Positions 21,615-33,846 of a stretch of DNA of 60,267 nt are shown piece after piece. The notes beneath the pieces were generated by a model that did not search any database, was not told the DNA's origin, and saw only the letters and a program-made list of their open reading frames with translations. The stretch is from NCBI GenBank assembly GCA_002189035.1, contig NEEC01000179.1, positions 1 through 60,267 on the forward strand, written 5' to 3'. Position numbers and translations under genes: made by a program. How positions within the stretch are numbered: position 1 is the first letter of the stretch; every line of letters starts with the position of its first letter. This DNA is from Utricularia gibba. Lineage: Eukaryota; Streptophyta; Magnoliopsida; Lamiales; Lentibulariaceae.

Positions 21615-24600
21615 ATCGATTTGCATCCTTTTGTCCTCATGAGCCATAAAGAATCGCGGGCCCGGACCAAGTTCCTAGCGAGACTGGCCGCCACAAAACG
21701 AGAAGCTGTTCCTTGAAAAACCATGTAGGCAACACCGAAAACCGAACGTTAATAAATACATCACTTTCTTTGCCGGGCTACAACTTACTTTGGGCCAAGG
21801 CCTAAGCTGATCTTTTTCCGGTTCCAGTGCCCCCCAAGACCGCCTCCTCATGTATAAAGTATGTTGTTAAAAAAATCATGTGGGGTGCACGTGACATCGT
21901 AATTTAAACAAATGCATCATTTTTTTTAATCGATTTGCATCCAGTTGACCTCATGAGCCATACAGAATCGGGGTCAAGGACCAAGTTCCCAGCGAGACTG
22001 GCCGCCACAAAACGAGAAGCGGTTCCTTGAAAAACCATGTAGGCAGCCCCGAAAACCGAACGATAATAAATACATCACTTTATTTGCCGGACTACAACTA
22101 ACTCTCGGCAAGCCAAACCTTACTTTGTCCGTTCCAGGTGCACCCAAAGACCGCCTGCTCAAGTATAAAGTAAGTTGTTGAAAAAATCATGTGGGGTGCA
22201 CGTGATATCGCAATTTAAACAAATGCAACATTGTATTCATCGATTTGCATCCTTTTGTCCTCATGAGCCATAAAGAATCGCGGGCCCGGACCAAGTTCCT
22301 AGCGAGACTGGCCGCCACAAAACGAGAAGCTGTTCCTTGAAAAACCATGTAGGCAACACGAAAACCGAACGTTAATAAATACATCACTTTCTTTGCCGGG
22401 CTACAACTTACTTTGGGCCAAGGCCTAAGCTGATCTTTTTCCGGTTCCAAGTGCCCCCAAGACCGCCTCCTCATGTATAAAGTATGTTGTTAAAAAATCA
22501 TGTGGGGTGCACGTGACATCGTAATTTAAACAAATGCATCATTTTTTTTAATCGATTTGCATCCAGTTGACCTCATGAGCCATACAGAATCGGGGTCAAG
22601 GACCAAGTTCCCAGCGAGACTGGCCGCCACAAAACGAGAAGCGGTTCCTTGAAAAACCATGTAGGCAGCCCCGAAAACCGAACGATAATAAATACATCAC
22701 TTTATTTGCCGGACTACAACTAACTCTTTGCAAGCCAAACTTACTTTGTCCCGTTCCAGGTGCACCAAAGACCGCCTGCTCAAGTATAAAGTAAGTTGTT
22801 GAAAAAATCATGTGGGGTGCACGTGATATCGCAATTTAAACAAATGCAACATTGTATTCATCGATTTGCATCCTTTTGTCCTCATGAGCCATAAAGAATC
22901 GCGGGCCCGGACCAAGTTCCTAGCGAGACTGGCCGCCACAAAACGAGAAGCTGTTCCTTGAAAAACCATGTAGGCAACACCGAAAACCGAACGTTAATAA
23001 ATACATCACTTTCTTTGCCGGGCTACAACTTACTTTGGGCCAAGGCCTAAGCTGATCTTTTTCCGGTTCCAAGTGCCCCCAAACCGCCTCCTCATGTATA
23101 AAGTATGTTGTTAAAAAAATCATGTGGGGTGCACGTGACATCGTAATTTAAACAAATGCATCATTTTTTTTAATCGATTTGCATCCAGTTGACCTCATGA
23201 GCCATACAGAATCGGGGTCAAGGACCAAGTTCCCAGCGAGACTGGCCGCCACAAAACGAGAAGCGGTTCCTTGAAAAACCATGTAGGCAGCCCCCGAAAA
23301 CCGAACGATAATAAATACATCACTTTATTTGCCGGACTACAACTACTTTGCAAGCCAAACTACCTTTGTCCGTTCCAGGTGCACCCAAAGACCGCCTCTC
23401 AAGTATAAAGTAAGTTGTTGAAAAAATCATGTGGGTGCATATTTTAAACAAATGCAACATTGTATTCATCGATTTGCATCCTTTTGTCCTCATGAGCCAT
23501 AAAGAATCGCGGGCCCGGACCAAGTTCCTAGCGAGACTGGCCGCCACAAACGAGAAGCTGTTCTTGAAAAACCATGTAGGCAACCCGAAAACCGAACGTA
23601 ATAAATACATCACTTTCTTTGCCGGGCTACAACTACTTTGGCAAGCCTAAGCTGACTTTTCCGGTTCCAAGTGCCCCAAAGACCGCCTTCTCAAGTATAA
23701 AGTAAGTTGTTGAAAAAATCATGTGGGGTGCACGTGATATCGCAATTTAAACAAATGCAACATTGTATTCATCGATTTGCATCCTTTTGTCCTCATGAGC
23801 CATAAAGAATCGCGGGCCCGGACCAAGTTCCTAGCGAGACTGGCCGCCACAAAACGAGAAGCTGTTCCTTGAAAAACCATGTAGGCAACACCGAAAACCG
23901 AACGTTAATAAATACATCACTTTCTTTGCCGGGCTACAACTTACTTTGGCCAAGGCCTAAGCTGATTTTTCCGGTTCCAAGTGCCCCCAAGACCGCCTCT
24001 CATGTATAAAGTATGTTGTTAAAAAAATCATGTGGGGTGCACGTGACATCGTAATTTAAACAAATGCATCATTTTTTAATCGATTTGCATCCAGTTGACC
24101 TCATGAGCCATACAGAATCGGGGTCAAGGACCAAGTTCCCAGCGAGACTGGCCGCCACAAAACGAGAAGCGGTTCCTTGAAAAACCATGTAGGCAGCCCC
24201 GAAAACCGAACGATAATAAATACATCACTTTATTTGCCGGACTACAACTAACTTCGGCAAGCCAAACCTTACCTTTGTCCGTTCCAGTGCACCCAAAGAC
24301 CGCCTGCTCAAGTATAAAGTAAGTTGTTGAAAAAATCATGTGGGGTGCACGTGATATCGCAATTTAAACAAATGCAACATTGTATTCATCGATTTGCATC
24401 CTTTTGTCCTCATGAGCCATAAAGAATCGCGGGCCCGGACCAAGTTCCTAGCGAGACTGGCCGCCACAAAACGAGAAGCTGTTCCTTGAAAAACCATGTA
24501 GGCAACACCGAAAACCGAACGTTAATAAATACATCACTTTCTTTGCCGGGCTACAACTTACTTTGGGCCAAGGCCTAAGCTGATCTTTTTCCGGTTCCAA

Positions 24601-25751
24601 GTGCCCCCAAGACCGCCTCCTCATGTATAAAGTATGTTGTTAAAAAAATCATGTGGGGTGCACGTGACATCGTAATTTAAACAAATGCATCATTTTTTTT
24701 AATCGATTTGCATCCAGTTGACCTCATGAGCCATACAGAATCGGGGTCAAGGACCAAGTTCCCAGCGAGACTGGCCGCCACAAAACGAGAAGCGGTTCCT
24801 TGAAAAACCATGTAGGCAGCCCCGAAAACCGAACGATAATAAATACATCACTTTATTTGCCGGACTACAACTAACTCTCGTGCAAGCCAAACCTTACCTT
24901 TGTCCCGTTCCAGGTGCACCAAAGACCGCCTGCTCAAGTATAAAGTAAGTTGTTGAAAAAATCATGTGGGGTGCACGTGATATCGCAATTTAAACAAATG
25001 CAACATTGTATTCATCGATTTGCATCCTTTTGTCCTCATGAGCCATAAAGAATCGCGGGCCCGGACCAAGTTCCTAGCGAGACTGGCCGCCACAAAACGA
25101 GAAGCTGTTCCTTGAAAAACATGTAGGCAACACGAAAACCGAACGTTAATAAATACATCACTTTCTTTGCCGGGCTACAACTTACTTTGGGCCAAGGCCT
25201 AAGCTGATCTTTTTCCGGTTCCAAGTGCCCCCAAGACCGCCTCCTCATGTATAAAGTATGTTGTTAAAAAAATCATGTGGGGTGCACGTGACATCGTAAT
25301 TTAAACAAATGCATCATTTTTTTTAATCGATTTGCATCCAGTTGACCTCATGAGCCATACAGAATCGGGGTCAAGGACCAAGTTCCCAGCGAGACTGGCC
25401 GCCACAAAACGAGAAGCGGTTCCTTGAAAAACCATGTAGGCAGCCCCGAAAACCGAACGATAATAAATACATCACTTTATTTGCCGGACTACAACTACTC
25501 TCGGGCAAGCCAAACCTTACCTTTGTCCCGTTCCAGGTGCACCCAAAGACCGCCTGCTCAAGTATAAAGTAAGTTGTTGAAAAAATCATGTGGGGTGCAC
25601 GTGATATCGCAATTTAAACAAATGCAACATTGTATTCATCGATTTGCATCCTTTTGTCCTCATGAGCCATAAAGAATCGCGGGCCCGGACCAAGTTCCTA
25701 GCGAGACTGGCCGCCACAAAACGAGAAGCTGTTCCTTGAAAAACCATGTAG
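21615..25751 (+). repeat. Long A-B block, fourteen monomers with one short B
   Basis: Starts at 21615 (B), 21929 (A), 22239 (B), 22551 (A), 22860 (B), 23173 (A), 23468 (B), 23771 (B), 24079 (A), 24388 (B), 24702 (A), 25014 (B), 25326 (A) and 25638 (B). The unit at 23468 is entered through a reduced junction (GTGGGTGCATATTTTAAAC, with CACGTG lost) and has a blended tail, giving a B-B step. B-to-A junctions in this block read CATGTATAAAGTATG. Confidence 0.91.
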
Positions 25752-26400
25752 GCAACCGAAAGAACCCGAAAAGTATACAAGTCACTTGTCTTTGCCGGGC
25801 TACAACTTACTTTGGGCCAAGGCCTAAGCTGATCTTTTTCCGGTTCCAATATCACACCAAAGCAACGATATATTCATGTATTTTGCAGTTTTTGTGTGGC
25901 CTCATGCACGCATAAAGAATATCGCAATGCAACAAATTGTATTCATCGATTTGCATCCTTTTGTCCTCATGAGCCATAAAGAATCGCGGGCCCGGACCAA
26001 GTTCCGAGACTGGCCGCCACAAAACGAGAAGCTGTTCCTTGAAAAACCATGTAGGCAACACCGAAAACCGAACGTTAATAAATACATCACTTTCTTTGCC
26101 GGGCTACAACTTACTTTGGGCCAAGGCCTAACGAGAATCTGTTTTCCCATCCAGTTGCCTCCGACGAAAACCTGTGTATAATGTATGCCGTAGGCAAAAA
26201 ACATGGGGGTGCACGTGACTTTGGGATTAAAGGCATCATTTTCTTTTTCGATTACTTTGGCATAAGCCAAGTTGACCTCAGAGGTTCCAAATCATGTGGG
26301 TCCAGTATGTATTTAAAAAACGAAATCGATTTGCATCAAAAGTTGACCTCATGAGCCATACAGAATCGGGGACCGAAGAACCGAACGGTTCCCATAATAA
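25752..26400 (+). repeat. Shuffled and diverged satellite zone
   Basis: Normal words are interrupted by foreign bases (GAAAGAACCCGAAAAGTATAC at 25759 on, CACTTGTCTTTGCC). Near 25872 a diverged second head follows (ATATATTCATGTATTTTGC, TTTTTGTGTGGCCTCATG). A nearly normal B head starts at 25945. From about 26131 the tail breaks up again (CATCCAGTTGCCTCCGACG, GTATAATGTATGCCGTAGGC, TTTTTCGATTACTTTGGC). An A head returns at 26325 but has lost its middle third. I see no identifiable insertion sequence, only satellite-like pieces. Confidence 0.78.
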
Positions 26401-27471
26401 ATACATCACTTTATTTGCCGGACTACAACTAACTCTTGCAAGCCAAACCTTACCTTTGTCCGTTCCAGTGCACCCAAAGACCGCCTGCTCAAGTATAAAG
26501 TAAGTTGTTGAAAAAATCATGTGGGTGCACGTGATATCGCAATTTAAACAAATGCAACATTGTATTCATCGATTTGCATCCTTTTGTCCTCATGAGCCAT
26601 AAAGAATCGGGGACCAAGTTCCTAGCGACTGGCCGCCACAAAACGAGAAGCTGTTCCTTGAAAAACCATGTAGGCAACACCGAAAACCGAACGTTAATAA
26701 ATACATCACTTTCTTTGCCGGGCTACAACTTACTTTGGCCAAGGCCTAAGCTGATCTTTTTCCGGTTCCAAGTGCCCAAGACCGCCTCTCAAGTATAAAG
26801 TAATTGTTGAAAAAATCATGTGGGGTGCACGTGATATCGCAATTTAAACAAATGCAACATTGCATCGATTTGCATCCTTTTGTCCTCATGAGCCATAAAG
26901 AATCGGGGGGACCAAGTTCCTAGCGAGACTGGCCGCCACAAAACGAGAAGCTTTCCTTGAAAAACCATGTAGGCAACCCGAAAACCGAACGTTAATAAAT
27001 ACATCACTTTCTTTGCCGGGCTACAACTTACTTTGGGCAAGCCTAAGCTGACTTTTTCCGGTTCCAAGTGCACCCAAAGACCGCCTCTCAAGTATAAAGT
27101 AAGTTGTTGAAAAAATCATGTGGGTGCACGTGATATCGCAATTTAAACAAATGCAACATTGTATTCATCGATTTGCATCCTTTTGTCCTCATGAGCCATA
27201 AAGAATCGGGCCCGGACCAAGTTCCTAGCGAGACTGGCCGCCACAAAACGAGAAGCTGTTCCTTGAAAAACCATGTAGGCAACACCGAAAACCGAACGTT
27301 AATAAATACATCACTTTCTTTGCCGGGCTACAACTTACTTTGGCCAAGGCCTAAGCTGATCTTTTTCCGGTTCCAAGTGCCCCAAAGACCGCCTTCTCAA
27401 GTATAAAGTAGTTGAAAAAATCATGTGGGTGCACGTGACATATAATTTAAACAAATGCATCATTTTTTTTA
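26401..27471 (+). repeat. End of a truncated A unit and three B-like monomers
   Basis: The A unit begun at 26325 is only about 243 bp long. It is followed by starts at 26568, 26864 and 27167, all B-like, so three B-type units run in a row. Blended words include TAGCGACTGG, AGCTTTCC and GCAACCCG. Confidence 0.82.
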
Positions 27472-28261
27472 ATCGATTTGCATCCAGTTGACCTCATGAG
27501 CCATACAGAATCGGGTCAAGGACCAAGTTCCCAGCGAGACTGGCCGCCACAAAACGAGAAGCGGTTCCTTGAAAAACCATGTAGGCACCCCGAAAACCGA
27601 ACGATAATAAATACATCACTTTATTTGCCGGACTACAACTAACTCTGCAAGCCAAACCTTACCTTTGTCCCGTTCCAGTGCACCCAAGACCGCCTGCTCA
27701 AGTATAAAGTAAGTTGTTGAAAAAATCATGTGGGTGCACGTGATATCGCAATTTAAACAAATGCAACATTGTATTCATCGATTTGCATCCTTTTGTCCTC
27801 ATGAGCCATAAAGAATCGCGGGCCCGACCAAGTTCCTAGCGAGACTGGCCGCCACAAAACGAGAAGCTGTTCCTTGAAAAACCATGTAGGCAACACGAAA
27901 ACCGAACGTTAATAAATACATCACTTTCTTTGCCGGCTACAACTTACTTTGGGCCAAGGCCTAAGCTGATCTTTTTCCGGTTCCAGTGCCCCCCAAGACC
28001 GCCTCCTCATGTATAAAGTATGTTGTTAAAAAATCATGTGGGTGCACGTGACATCGTAATTTAAACAAATGCATCATTTTTTTTAATCGATTTGCATCCA
28101 GTTGACCTCATGAGCCATACAGAATCGGGGTCAAGGACCAAGTTCCCAGCGAGACTGGCCGCCACAAAACGAGAAGCGGTTCCTTGAAAAACCATGTAGG
28201 CAGCCCCGAAAACCGAACGATAATAAATACATCACTTTATTTGCCGGACTACAACTAACTC
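27472..28261 (+). repeat. A-B-A run, last unit truncated
   Basis: Starts at 27472 (A), 27777 (B) and 28086 (A). The last A unit stops after CTCTCGCCCC and loses most of its final 80 bp. Confidence 0.87.
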
Positions 28262-28440
28262 TCGCCCCAAGTGCACCCAAAGACCGCCTCCTCATGTATA
28301 TAAGCACATTGTATTCATCGATTTGCATCCTTTTGTCCTCATGAGCCATAAAGAATCGCGGGCCTGGGGACTGCAAGTTCGTAATTTAAAGACTGGCCAA
28401 TGCATCAAAACAATCGCTTTGCATTCCTTGTTGTCCTCAT
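28262..28440 (+). repeat. Truncated junction and mini-monomer of about 96 bp
   Basis: After CTCATGTATATAAGCAC a B head starts at 28317 but breaks after GCGGGCCTGGGGACTGC. It runs into a mixture of the monomer end and body (GTAATTTAAAGACTGGCC) and reaches the next, altered start word at 28413 (ATCGCTTTGCATTCC). The spacing from one start to the next is only 96 bp. Confidence 0.78.
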
Positions 28441-29565
28441 GAGCCATAAGAATCGGGGCCCGGACCAAGTTCCTAGCGAGACTGGCCGCCACAAAACGAG
28501 AAGCGTTCCTTGAAAAACCATGTAGGCAACCCCGAAAACCGAACGTTAATAAATACATCACTTTCTTTGCCGGGCTACAACTTACTTTGGGCCAAGCCAA
28601 GCCTTTTTCCGTTCCAAGTGCACCCAAGACCGCCTCTCAAGTATAAAGTAAGTTGTTGAAAAAATCATGTGGGGTGCACGTGATATCGCAATTTAAACAA
28701 ATGCAACATTGTATTCATCGATTTGCATCCTTTTCCTCATGAGCCATAAAGAATCGGGCCCGGACCAAGTTCCAGCGAGACTGGCCGCCACAAAACGAGA
28801 AGCTGTTCCTTGAAAAACCATGTAGGCAACACCGAAAACCGAACGTTAATAAATACATCACTTTCTTTGCCGGGCTACAACTACTTTGGGCAAGCCTAAG
28901 CTGACCTTTTTCCGTTCCAAGTGCCCCAAAGACCGCCTCTCAAGTATAAAGTAAGTTGTTGAAAAAATCATGTGGGGTGCACGTGATATCGCAATTTAAA
29001 CAAATGCAATTTTTATTCATCGATTTGCATCCTTTTGTCCTCATGAGCCATAAAGAATCGGGCCGACCAAGTTCCTAGCGAGACTGGCCGCCACAAAACG
29101 AGAAGCTGTTCCTTGAAAAACCATGTAGGCAACCCGAAAACCGAACGTTAATAAATACATCACTTTCTTTGCCGGGCTACAACTTACTTTGGCCAAGCCT
29201 AAGCTGACTTTTTCCGTTCCAAGTGCCCCAAGACCGCCTCTCAAGTATAAAGTAAGTTGTTGAAAAAATCATGTGGGGTGCACGTGATATCGCAATTTAA
29301 ACAAATGCAACATTGTATTCATCGATTTGCATCCTTTTGTCCTCATGAGCCATAAAGAATCGCGGGCCCGGACCAAGTTCCTAGCGAGACTGGCCGCCAC
29401 AAAACGAGAAGCTGTTCCTTGAAAAACCATGTAGGCAACACCGAAAACCGAACGTTAATAAATACATCACTTTCTTTGCCGGGCTACAACTTACTTTGGG
29501 CCAAGGCCTAAGCTGATCTTTTTCCGGTTCCAAGTGCCCCCAAAGACCGCCTCCTCAAGTATAAA
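28441..29565 (+). repeat. Hybrid and B-like monomers leading to a clean B
   Basis: The body of the unit begun at 28413, then starts at 28717, 29019 (both B-like with blended words such as TTCCAGCG, GGGCCGACC and GCAACCCG) and 29321 (clean B). No type A unit occurs between 28086 and 30150. Confidence 0.82.
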
Positions 29566-29780
29566 GTAAAAAAAATCATGTGGGTGCGTGAATAATTTAA
29601 ACAAATGCATCATAATCGATTTGCATCCATACCTCATGAGCCATGAATCACCAAGTGCGAGACTGGCCGCCACAAAACGAGAAGCTTCCTTGAAAAACCA
29701 TGTAGGCATAATAAATACATCACTTACTACAACTGGCCAAGTTCCATGCACCCAAGACCGCCTCTCAAGTATAAAGTAAG
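29566..29780 (+). repeat. Core-only monomer (about 230 bp start to start)
   Basis: The start word is at 29615 and the next is at 29845. Almost every stretch in which A and B differ is missing, while shared stretches are kept: CATAATCG, CATCCATACCTCATGAGCC, CATGAATC, CACCAAGTGCGAGACTGG, AGAAGCTTCC, ATGTAGGCATAATAAATAC, ATCACTTACTACAACTGGCC. It reads like the intersection of A and B and is the extreme case of the blending seen in other hybrids. Confidence 0.82.
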
Positions 29781-30799
29781 TTGTTGAAAAAATCATGTGG
29801 GGTGCACGTGATATCGCAATTTAAACAAATGCAACATTGTATTCATCGATTTGCATCCTTTTGTCCTCATGAGCCATAAAGAATCCCCGGACCAAGTTCC
29901 TAGCGAGACTGGCCGCCACAAAACGAGAAGCTGTTCCTTGAAAAACCATGTAGGCAACACCGAAAACCGAACGTTAATAAATACATCACTTTCTTTGCCG
30001 GCTACAACTTACTTTGGGCCAAGGCCTAAGCTGATCTTTTTCCGGTTCCAAGTGCCCCAAGACCGCCTCTCATGTATAAAGTATGTTGTTAAAAAAATCA
30101 TGTGGGTGCACGTGACATCGTAATTTAAACAAATGCATCATTTTTTTTAATCGATTTGCATCCAGTTGACCTCATGAGCCATACAGAATCGGGGTCAAGG
30201 ACCAAGTTCCCAGCGAGACTGGCCGCCACAAACGAGAAGCGGTTCCTTGAAAACCATGTAGGCAGCCCCCGAAAACCGAACGATAATAAATACATCACTT
30301 TATTTGCCGGACTACAACTAACTCTCGGTGCAAGCCAAACCTTACCTTTGTCCCGTTCCAGGTGCACCCAAAGACCGCCTGCTCAAGTATAAAGTAAGTT
30401 GTTGAAAAAATCATGTGGGGTGCACGTGATATCGCAATTTAAACAAATGCAACATTGTATTCATCGATTTGCATCCTTTTGTCCTCATGAGCCATAAAGA
30501 ATCGCGGGCCCGGACCAAGTTCCTAGCGAGACTGGCCGCCACAAAACGAGAAGCTGTTCCTTGAAAAACCATGTAGGCAACACCGAAAACCGAACGTTAA
30601 TAAATACATCACTTTCTTTGCCGGGCTACAACTTACTTTGGCCAAGCCTAAGCTGATCTTTTTCCGGTTCCAAGTGCCCCCAAAGACCGCCTTCTCAAGT
30701 ATAAAGTAAGTTGTTGAAAAAATCATGTGGGTGCACGTGATATCGCAATTTAAACAAATGCAACATTTATTCATCGATTTGCATCCTTTGTCCTCATGA
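29781..30799 (+). repeat. B-A-B run entering a damaged unit
   Basis: Starts at 29845 (B), 30150 (A), 30463 (B) and 30773 (B-like). The last one is normal only up to CATAAAGAATAAAG near 30812. Confidence 0.86.
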
Positions 30800-31450
30800 G
30801 CCATAAAGAATAAAGTTGTTGTTCCTTGAAAAACCATGTAGGCAACACCGAAAAGCGAACCCGCCACAACGTCATCACTTTCTTTGTGGGGTGCATCTTT
30901 TTCCGGTTCCAAGTGCACCCAAGACCGCCTTCTCAAGACACAACATTGACGTAATTTAAACAACGTGATATCGCAATTTAAACAAATGCAACATTGTATT
31001 CATCGATTTGCATCCTTTTTGATTAAAGAATGCGGGCCCGGACCAAGTTCCAGTTGACCTGTAGGCATTAATAAATACATCACTTTCTTTGAGCCATACA
31101 TCTTTTTCCGGTTCCAAGTGCGGGGTCAAGGACCAAGCAAAAACATGTCATCCATCCTTTTGCGAGCCACTTCCTAGCGCCGCCACAAAACGAGAAGCTG
31201 GAAAAACCATGTAGGCAACTTAATAAATACATCACTTTCTTTGCCGGGCTACAACTTACTTTGGGCCAAGGCCTAAGCTGATCTTTTTCCGGTTCCAAGT
31301 GCCCCCCGCCTTCTCAGTAAGTTGTTAAAAAATCATGTGGGGTGCACGTGACCGTTTAAACAAATGCATCATCGAGATGAAACCGAATGCGATAATGCAT
31401 CAAATCGATTTGCATCCACCTCATTATTTGCCGGCCGCCACAAAACGAGA
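30800..31450 (+). repeat. Most heavily shuffled satellite zone
   Basis: Pieces of 10-40 bp from the same satellite appear out of order: GTTGTTGTTCCTTG, AGCGAACCCGCCACAACG, TTTGTGGGGTGCATC, CACAACATTGACGTAATTT, GTTGACCTGTAGGC, TTTGAGCCATACATC, AAGTGCGGGGTCAAGG, CATCCATCCTTTTGCGAGCC. Start words survive at 31002 and 31404, giving spacings of 229 and 402 bp. A fairly normal B body lies near 31200-31300. No foreign element or target-site pattern is visible. Confidence 0.8.
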
Positions 31451-32477
31451 AGCGGTACCAAGGCTAACATTCGGACAAGCCCAAACCTTACCTTTTCCGT
31501 TCCAGGTGCACCCAAAGACCGCCTCTCAAGTATAAAGTAAGTTGTTGAAAAAATCATGTGGGGTGCACGTGATATCGCAATTTAAACAAATGCAATTGTA
31601 TATTCATCGATTTGCATCCTTCTTGTGTTCCTCATGAGCAACATTAAAGACATCGCGGGCCCGGACACCCAAGTTCCTAGCGAGACTGGCCGCCACAAAA
31701 CGAGAAGCTGTTCCTTGAAAAACCATGTAGGCAACACCGAAAACCGAACGTTAATAAATACATCACTTTCTTTGCCGGGCTACAACTTACTTTGGGCCAA
31801 GGCCTAAGCTGACCTTTTTCCGGTTCCAAGTGCCCCCAAGACCGCCTCCTCATGTATAAAGTATGTTGTTGAAAAAATCATGTGGGGTGCACGTGACATC
31901 GTAATTTAAACAAATGCATCATTTTTTTTAATCGATTTGCATCCAGTTGACCTCATGAGCCATACAGAATCGGGGTCAAGGACCAAGTTCCCAGCGAGAC
32001 TGGCCGCCACAAAACGAGAAGCGGTTCCTTGAAAAACCATGTAGGCAGCCCCCGAAAACCGAACGATAATAAATACATCACTTTATTTGCCGGACTACAA
32101 CTAACTCTCGTGCAAGCCAAACCTTACCTTTGTCCCGTTCCAGGTGCACCCAAAGACCGCCTGCTCAAGTATAAAGTAAGTTGTTGAAAAAATCATGTGG
32201 GGTGCACGTGATATCGCAATTTAAACAAATGCAACATTGTATTCATCGATTTGCATCCTTTTGTCCTCATGAGCCATAAAGAATCGCGGGCCCGGACCAA
32301 GTTCCTAGCGAGACTGGCCGCCACAAAACGAGAAGCTGTTCCTTGAAAAACCATGTAGGCAACACCGAAAACCGAACGTTAATAAATACATCACTTTCTT
32401 TGCCGGGCTACAACTTACTTTGGGCCAAGGCCTAAGCTGATCTTTTTCCGGTTCCAAGTGCACCCAAGACCGCCTTC
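31451..32477 (+). repeat. Recovery into B-A-B
   Basis: Starts at 31606 (B), 31931 (A) and 32245 (B). The head at 31606 has small interior insertions (TTCTTGTGTTCC, GAGCAACATTAAAGACATCG, GGACACCCAAG), so the shuffling fades out over about 100 bp. The other two units are clean. Confidence 0.85.
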
Positions 32478-32580
32478 TCAATGTATAAAGTAAGTTGTTG
32501 AAAAAATCATGTGGGGTGCACGTGACATCTCAAGTATAAAGTAAGTTGTTGAAAAAATCATGTGGGGTGCACGTGATATC
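32478..32580 (+). repeat. Local 52-bp tandem duplication at a monomer junction
   Basis: The piece from TCAATGTATAAAG through GTGCACGTGACATC is followed at once by TCAAGTATAAAG through GTGCACGTGATATC. The copies start at 32478 and 32530. The first copy carries a B-type GACATC end and the second the A-type GATATC end, so two alternative junctions have been placed in series. The start-to-start spacing rises to 363 bp. Confidence 0.88.
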
Positions 32581-33846
32581 GCAATTTAAACAAATGCAAC
32601 ATTTTTCATCGATTTGCATCCAGTTGTCCTCATGAGCCATAAAGAATCGGGGCCCGGACCAAGTTCCAGCGAGACTGGCCGCCACAAAACGAGAAGCTGT
32701 TCCTTGAAAAACCATGTAGGCACCCCCGAAAACCGAACGATAATAAATACATCACTTTATTTGCCGGGCTACAACTTACTTTGGGCCAAGCCTAAGCTGA
32801 TCTTTTTCCGTTCCAAGTGCACCCAAAGACCGCCTTCTCAAGTATAAAGTAAGTTGTTTGAAAAAATCATGTGGGTGCACGTGATATCGCAATTTAAACA
32901 AATGCAACATTGTATTCATCGATTTGCATCCTTTTGTCCTCATGAGCCATAAAGAATCGCGGGGCCCGGACCAAGTTCCTAGCGAGACTGGCCGCCACAA
33001 AACGAGAAGCTGTTCCTTGAAAAACCATGTAGGCAACACCGAAAACCGAACGTTAATAAATACATCACTTTCTTTGCCGGGCTACAACTTACTTTGGGCC
33101 AAGGCCTAAGCTGACTTTTTCCGGTTCAAGTGCACCCAAAGACCGCCTCTCAAGTATAAAGTAAGTTGTTGAAAAAATCATGTGGGGTGCACGTGATATC
33201 GCAATTTAAACAAATGCATCATTGTATTCATCGATTTGCATCCTTTTGTCCTCATGAGCCATAAAGAATCGGGGCCCGGACCAAGTTCCTAGCGAGACTG
33301 GCCGCCAAAAACGAGAAGCGTTCCTTGAAAAACCATGTAGGCAACCCGAAAACCGAACGTTAATAAATACATCACTTTCTTTGCCGGGCTACAACTTACT
33401 TTGGCCAAGGCCTAAGCTGATCTTTTTCCGGTTCCAAGTGCACCCAAAGACCGCCTCTCAAGTATAAAGTAAGTTGTTGAAAAAATCATGTGGGGTGCAC
33501 GTGATATCGCAATTTAAACAAATGCAACATTGTATTCATCGATTTGCATCCTTTTTGTCCTCATGAGCCATAAGAATCGGGGCCCGGACCAAGTTCCTAG
33601 CGAGACTGGCCGCACAAAACGAGAAGCTGTTCCTTGAAAAACCATGTAGGCAACACCGAAAACCGAACGTTAATAAATACATCACTTTCTTTGCCGGGCT
33701 ACAACTTACTTTGGGCCAAGGCCTAAGCTGATCTTTTTCCGGTTCCAAGTGCCCCCAAGACCGCCTCCTCATGTATAAAGTAAGTTGTTAAAAAATCATG
33801 TGGGGTGCACGTGACATCGTAATTTAAACAAATGTCATTTTTTTTA
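32581..33846 (+). repeat. B-like and hybrid run, four monomers
   Basis: Starts at 32608 (hybrid: CCAGTTGTCC, CATAAAG, AGCTGTTCC, then GATAAT and TTTATTTGCCGGGCTAC), 32918 (B), 33230 (B-like) and 33538 (B). The alternation with A is lost for about 1.2 kb. Confidence 0.83.

Noticed and set aside
25752-26400. Transposon or foreign insertion in the shuffled zone
   Set aside because: No terminal repeats, target-site duplication or coding remnant. Nearly all pieces align to satellite words.
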